A stretch of 64,000 nucleotides of DNA from AP-15 sp963790875 (GTDB lineage Bacteria > Pseudomonadota > Alphaproteobacteria > ATCC43930 > CGMCC-115725): the NCBI GenBank assembly GCA_963790875.1, contig CAWBQT010000003.1:1772181-1836180 (forward strand). The letters run 5' to 3'. The notes below the pieces were generated by a model. It searched no databases, was not told the DNA's origin, and saw nothing but the letters and a program-made list of their open reading frames with translations. Position 1 is the first letter of the stretch. The number at the start of each line of letters is the position of its first letter. Made by a program: the position numbers and the translations under genes. Below, piece after piece: positions 61,872-64,000 of this stretch.

Positions 61872-62119
61872 GCCATGACCGCTTGGCGGCCAGAGGGCCG
61901 GACCGTCGCCAGGCCGTCAAGGCTGGCGCATTCCGCGCCACCGCTGCGCGGCTACGGCCTTGACTGCCTGTTGCCGGACCGGCAAGTGGCCCGCAAGCGA
62001 TCACGGTTCGAAATGAGCCTAACCGCTCCCTTCCTCACGGTCTTGCCGGGAGGGAAAAAGGCGCCGCCGGATAGACATGGGTCGTTCGCCTGGAAGTCGC
62101 CCGGCCCGATGCTGCCGAG

Positions 62120-62338
62120 ATGTCCCGACCACGCGTCACCCTCGGCATCTTGCCCGACGATATCTACATCCAGACCGAGCCTTGGCCTCGCATCGGCCGG
62201 CCACCGAAGCACGATCTCTCGGCCTGGACCGTCACGGACGATTGGCCCGAGCGCGTTCCGGTTACGCAGGCCGAGGTGGACGTGTTCGAGGCGTGGTTCG
62301 GCGACCTCTTCGACGAATTGTTCGGGTCCGGCCGATAA
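62120..62338 (+). CDS. Small hypothetical protein upstream of serine recombinase
   Basis: 72 residues: MSRPRVTLGILPDDIYIQTE, PWPRIGRPPKHDLSAWTVTD and an acidic tail (AEVDVFEAWFGDLFDELFGS). It ends 18 bases before the recombinase start and may be a regulator or directionality-type accessory gene. No family assigned. A competing frame from 61875 to 62360 overlaps it but is Arg/Ser-rich. The region 61872-62119 holds no other gene. Confidence 0.6.
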   Translation: MSRPRVTLGILPDDIYIQTEPWPRIGRPPKHDLSAWTVTDDWPERVPVTQAEVDVFEAWFGDLFDELFGSGR

Positions 62339-62356
62339 TCTGAGCGGAGTTTTGCT

Positions 62357-64000
62357 ATGACCGTGCCGCTACGCGCCGCCCTCTACCTGCGCGTCTCGAC
62401 GGCGCGGCAGGCCGAGCACGACATCTCCATCCCCGACCAGCGCCGCCAGGGCGAAGCCTACTGCGCCGCGCGGGGCCACCAGCTCGTCGAGACCTTTGTC
62501 GAGCCGGGTTCGACCGCAACGAACGACCGCCGGCCCGAATTCCAACGGATGATTAAATCCGGGTCGGCCAAGCCTGCTCCGTTCGACATCGTGCTTGTTC
62601 ATTCGTTCAGCCGATTCTTCCGCGACCATTTCGAACTCGAGTTCTATGTCCGCAAGCTCGCCAAGAACGGCATCAAGCTGGTCTCGATTACACAGGAAAT
62701 TGGCGACGACCCGATGCACATCATGATGCGCCAGATGATGGCGCTGTTCGACGAGCACCAGTCCAAGGAGAACGGCAAGCACACACTCAGGGCGATGAAA
62801 GAGAACGCCCGCCAAGGCTTCTGGAACGGCTCCCGTCCGCCGATCGGCTATCGTATCGTCGCGGCCGAGCAGCGCGGGGCGAAGGTCAAGAAGAAGCTCG
62901 AACTAGACCCGCTGCACGCCGACACGGTGCGGCTGATCTATCGGCTCGCCCTGGAAGGGGACGGCACGTCTGGCCCCATGGGTGTCAAGAACATCACGAC
63001 CTATCTCAACGCCCGCCGCATCTTCACCCGTGACGGCGGGCGCTGGGGCATCGGGCAGTTGCATCGCGTGCTGACCCGAACGACCTATATCGGCCATCAC
63101 GAGTTCAACAAGAGCAGCCCCAAGAGCGGGCAGAAGCCGGCTGGCGAAGTCGTGACGGCCGAGGTGCCGCCGCTGATCGACCAGGCGACCTTCGATGCGG
63201 TGCAGGCGCATCTGCGCGCCCGTAACCCGAAGGTCACGCCGGCGCGCGTCGTCAGCGGCCCAACCCTCCTTACCGGCATCTGTTTCTGCGCCGCTTGCGG
63301 CGGCGCCATGACGCTCAGGACCGGGAAGGGTGGGCGCTACCGCTACTACACCTGCTCAATCAACGCGCGGCAGGGCGAGACAGGCTGCAAGGGTCGTTCG
63401 ATCCCGATGGAGAAGCTGGACGACCTGGTTGCCGGCCATATCGAAGACAGGCTGCTTCAGCCGGAACGGCTCGAAGAGGTGCTGGCTTCGGTGCTCGATC
63501 GCCGGCAGGAGCGAGCCGAGCGCCGCCGCGAGCATATCGCCGAACTGAACAAGCGGGCTGTGGAGGCTGATTTGCGGCTCAAGCGGCTCTATGACGCCAT
63601 CGAGAGCGGTGTGGCCGAACTGGACGACCCGGCGCTCAAGGATCGCATCGCCGGCCTCAAATCCGTCCGCGACCAAGCGCGGGCTGACGCGGAGCGCACG
63701 GCCGCTGCCCTCGATGGCGCTGGGCAACAGACCATCACGCCGGTCATGGTGCGGAAGTTCGCTGCCACGGCCCGAGAGCGGATGCGGATTGCCGGCGGCG
63801 GCTACCGTCGCGATCACCTACGCGCGCTCGCCCAGCGCGTCGAGGTCGCGGACGGCGAGGTCCGTATCATCGGATCGAAGAGCAATCTACTGCACACGCT
63901 TGCGGCAGCATCCGGCACACGGCCGGCCGCGCTTGGCGTTCGCAGTTCCGTTCCGAACTGGCGTCCCCTACCGGATTCGAACCGGTGTTGCCGCCGTGAG
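62357..64000 (+). CDS. Large serine recombinase (3' end beyond window)
   Basis: At least 548 residues; no stop before the window edge. Resolvase-type catalytic domain with S14 in ALYLRVSTARQAEHDISIPD, then DIVLVHSFSRFFRDHFELEF, the recombinase domain (GFWNGSRPPIGYRIVAAEQR, GIGQLHRVLTRTTYIGHHEF), a zinc ribbon (CFCAACGGAMTLR ... YYTC ... GCKGRSI) and a long coiled coil (about residues 390-450). It catalyses site-specific integration or excision. Its final codons read through the 3' half of a minus-strand tRNA-Glu (WRPLPDSNRC), so the stop lies beyond. ATG 62357 is preceded by GAGCGGAG. Confidence 0.93.
   Translation, partial: MTVPLRAALYLRVSTARQAEHDISIPDQRRQGEAYCAARGHQLVETFVEPGSTATNDRRPEFQRMIKSGSAKPAPFDIVLVHSFSRFFRDHFELEFYVRKLAKNGIKLVSITQEIGDDPMHIMMRQMMALFDEHQSKENGKHTLRAMKENARQGFWNGSRPPIGYRIVAAEQRGAKVKKKLELDPLHADTVRLIYRLALEGDGTSGPMGVKNITTYLNARRIFTRDGGRWGIGQLHRVLTRTTYIGHHEFNKSSPKSGQKPAGEVVTAEVPPLIDQATFDAVQAHLRARNPKVTPARVVSGPTLLTGICFCAACGGAMTLRTGKGGRYRYYTCSINARQGETGCKGRSIPMEKLDDLVAGHIEDRLLQPERLEEVLASVLDRRQERAERRREHIAELNKRAVEADLRLKRLYDAIESGVAELDDPALKDRIAGLKSVRDQARADAERTAAALDGAGQQTITPVMVRKFAATARERMRIAGGGYRRDHLRALAQRVEVADGEVRIIGSKSNLLHTLAAASGTRPAALGVRSSVPNWRPLPDSNRCCRRE
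63959..64000 (-). tRNA. tRNA-Glu(CTC), 3' half only, cut by the window edge
   Basis: Read on the minus strand, the window end gives CTCAC, stem GGCGG, variable CAAC, T arm ACCGG/TTCGAAT/CCGGT, acceptor AGGGGAC, discriminator G and CCA at 63961-63959. The first visible bases are anticodon C34-U35-C36 followed by A37 and C38, so the anticodon is CTC (glutamate, codon GAG). The 3' end with encoded CCA is inside the recombinase frame. Confidence 0.85.

Noticed and set aside
1..64000. CRISPR array
   Set aside because: No regularly spaced direct repeats were seen; the 45-bp repeats are irregularly spaced and diverged.

Overview
The window reads as high-GC alphaproteobacterial chromosome, most likely Hyphomicrobiales (Rhizobiales) or Rhodospirillales. 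The indications are overall coding style, a DUF1153-type small regulator-like protein, a DUF5681 protein, Phd/VapC-type addiction modules, small secreted and lipoproteins of the kind common in Bradyrhizobium relatives, and a palindromic extragenic repeat of the 'cctcaggatgaggag' type. This placement is an inference from gene content. No rRNA or marker protein fixes the genus.

Layout. 0-5.5 kb is a gene graveyard: a TlpA-like thioredoxin, then remnants of a hydrolase and a CitE-like lyase, a truncated DDE transposase, frameshifted GNAT and 3-methyladenine glycosylase genes, a SnoaL-like gene and an IS1380 remnant. 5.8-10.9 kb is a compact respiratory operon: two multiheme cytochromes c, a one-helix protein, subunits II and I of a ba3-type (B family) heme-copper oxidase, and a third cytochrome c. 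11.3-12.2 kb holds an integrase remnant and an IS21 remnant. 12.3-20.3 kb contains transketolase, a mercuric-reductase-like flavoprotein, a PIN-type toxin-antitoxin pair and a MOSC/ferredoxin-reductase/[2Fe-2S] fusion. These are interspersed with duplicated fragments of neighbouring genes. 20.7-28 kb has a FUSC transporter, a DJ-1/PfpI protein, a DUF5681 remnant and an EmrAB-type efflux pair.

28.4-39.9 kb looks catabolic: NHL-repeat protein, two amidohydrolase-2 enzymes, CmcJ-like oxygenase, LLM flavin monooxygenase, Gfo/Idh/MocA dehydrogenase, fumarylacetoacetase-like hydrolase, M81 (MlrC-like) peptidase, a deleted ThDP enzyme and a PanE-like reductase. The genes suggest breakdown of an aromatic or amide-containing compound, but no substrate can be read from sequence. 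40.2-46.9 kb has a DUF1153 protein, a PPK2 remnant, a UPF0182 membrane protein and a histidine kinase-KaiC-response regulator operon.

47-64 kb is accessory: a Rieske oxygenase, a VapC/Phd pair, small secreted proteins, OsmC, dispersed short repeats, an unusual four-gene minus-strand cluster with a beta-CASP-like metallo-beta-lactamase protein (54.5-57.7 kb), an IS91-type element with its own tyrosine recombinase, an orphan antitoxin, a DUF6516-like toxin with a winged-helix antitoxin, and a large serine recombinase. The recombinase frame runs through the 3' half of a minus-strand tRNA-Glu(CTC) at the right edge. This suggests that the right end of an integrated element lies here.

Many conserved genes carry single frameshifts (GNAT, glycosylase, PIN toxin, FAH-like hydrolase, beta-CASP protein, IS91 recombinase). 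Either the region is decaying or the assembly has indel errors; raw reads are needed to tell which.
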